Assembly (NCBI RefSeq): GCF_937915125.1
Contig: NZ_CALDMP010000044.1
Span: forward strand, 1-12,450
DNA length: 12,450 nt
Direction of reading: 5' to 3'
From: an uncultured Ruminococcus sp.
GTDB lineage: Bacteria; Bacillota; Clostridia; Oscillospirales; Ruminococcaceae
Shown: piece by piece, positions 12,397-12,450 of the stretch
How the letters are laid out: each line of letters opens with the position of its first letter
Position numbering within the stretch: position 1 is the first letter of the stretch
The notes under the pieces: generated by a model
Database searches by the model: none
What the model was told of the DNA's origin: nothing
The model's input: the letters and a program-made list of their open reading frames with translations, nothing else
Position numbers and translations under genes: made by a program

Positions 12397-12450
12397 CGCC
12401 GCAGGCGGCAATGAAGTTTTTTGATCCAGCAATTTTTCAAAAATGCTGGC
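12397..12450 (-). repeat. Hairpin-string intergenic repeat, copy C (cut by window end)
   Basis: Bases 12407-12450 are the exact reverse complement of 8389-8432 (44 bases), carrying the CCAGCA...TGCTGG hairpin and the ATCAAAAAACTTCATTG linker. Bases 12397-12421 are the exact reverse complement of 2549-2573. The copy continues beyond the window. Confidence 0.78.

Overview
The window reads as chromosome from a low-to-mid G+C Gram-positive Clostridia, most like a gut or rumen Ruminococcus (Oscillospiraceae). The evidence is a secreted cysteine peptidase with a C-terminal dockerin, as in cellulosome- or amylosome-forming ruminococci, the sporulation genes spoIVB and spo0A, the Firmicutes-type ylxM-ffh-rpsP-khpA-rimM-trmD cluster, strong AGGAGG-type ribosome binding sites, and many palindromic intergenic repeats. 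The genus is an inference from gene content.

Layout. 1-299: a string of GC-rich hairpins (repeat copy A), then a promoter with a Spo0A-type box in its spacer. 300-2336: C1A peptidase-dockerin gene, whose stop codon coincides with the insertion point of a 189-bp miniature inverted-repeat element. 2648-3175 (minus): an SCP2-like small domain fused to a Lys/Ala/Pro-rich histone-H1-like tail, with a consensus promoter, a structured leader of about 135 nt and its own terminator. 3442-7482: the SRP/ribosome-maturation operon, from a near-consensus promoter through ylxM, ffh, rpsP, khpA, rimM and trmD. It is interrupted by a 46-bp mini-element and about 210 bp of repeat debris between rpsP and khpA. 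7648-8075: a monocistronic HPr gene with its own promoter and terminator. 8076-8472: a gene-free run of stacked hairpins and repeats. 8523-9734 (minus): spoIVB, with a second mini-element at its stop codon. 10031-10609: a four-helix membrane protein of unknown function. 10767-11540: spo0A, with a Spo0A box next to its promoter. 11782-12306: a flavin-reductase-like protein and a strong terminator. 12397-12450: an inverted copy of the hairpin-string repeat.

How the genes relate. The SRP operon joins protein targeting (Ffh, probably with its YlxM partner) to small-subunit assembly (S16, RimM), an RNA-binding KH protein and tRNA m1G37 methylation. SpoIVB and Spo0A belong to one developmental pathway but lie divergently here, with a membrane-protein gene between them.

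The most novel material is intergenic. (i) A miniature transposable element has three copies, each with GGCAA...TTGCC ends and its own exact 4-bp target duplication (TTTA, CAGA, TTAA), and each lies at or within a few bases of a stop codon. (ii) A modular hairpin-string repeat has compensatory changes between copies that preserve its stems. (iii) A GTAGGGGCG hairpin family also shows compensatory pairs. No tRNA, rRNA, CRISPR array or transposase gene was seen.
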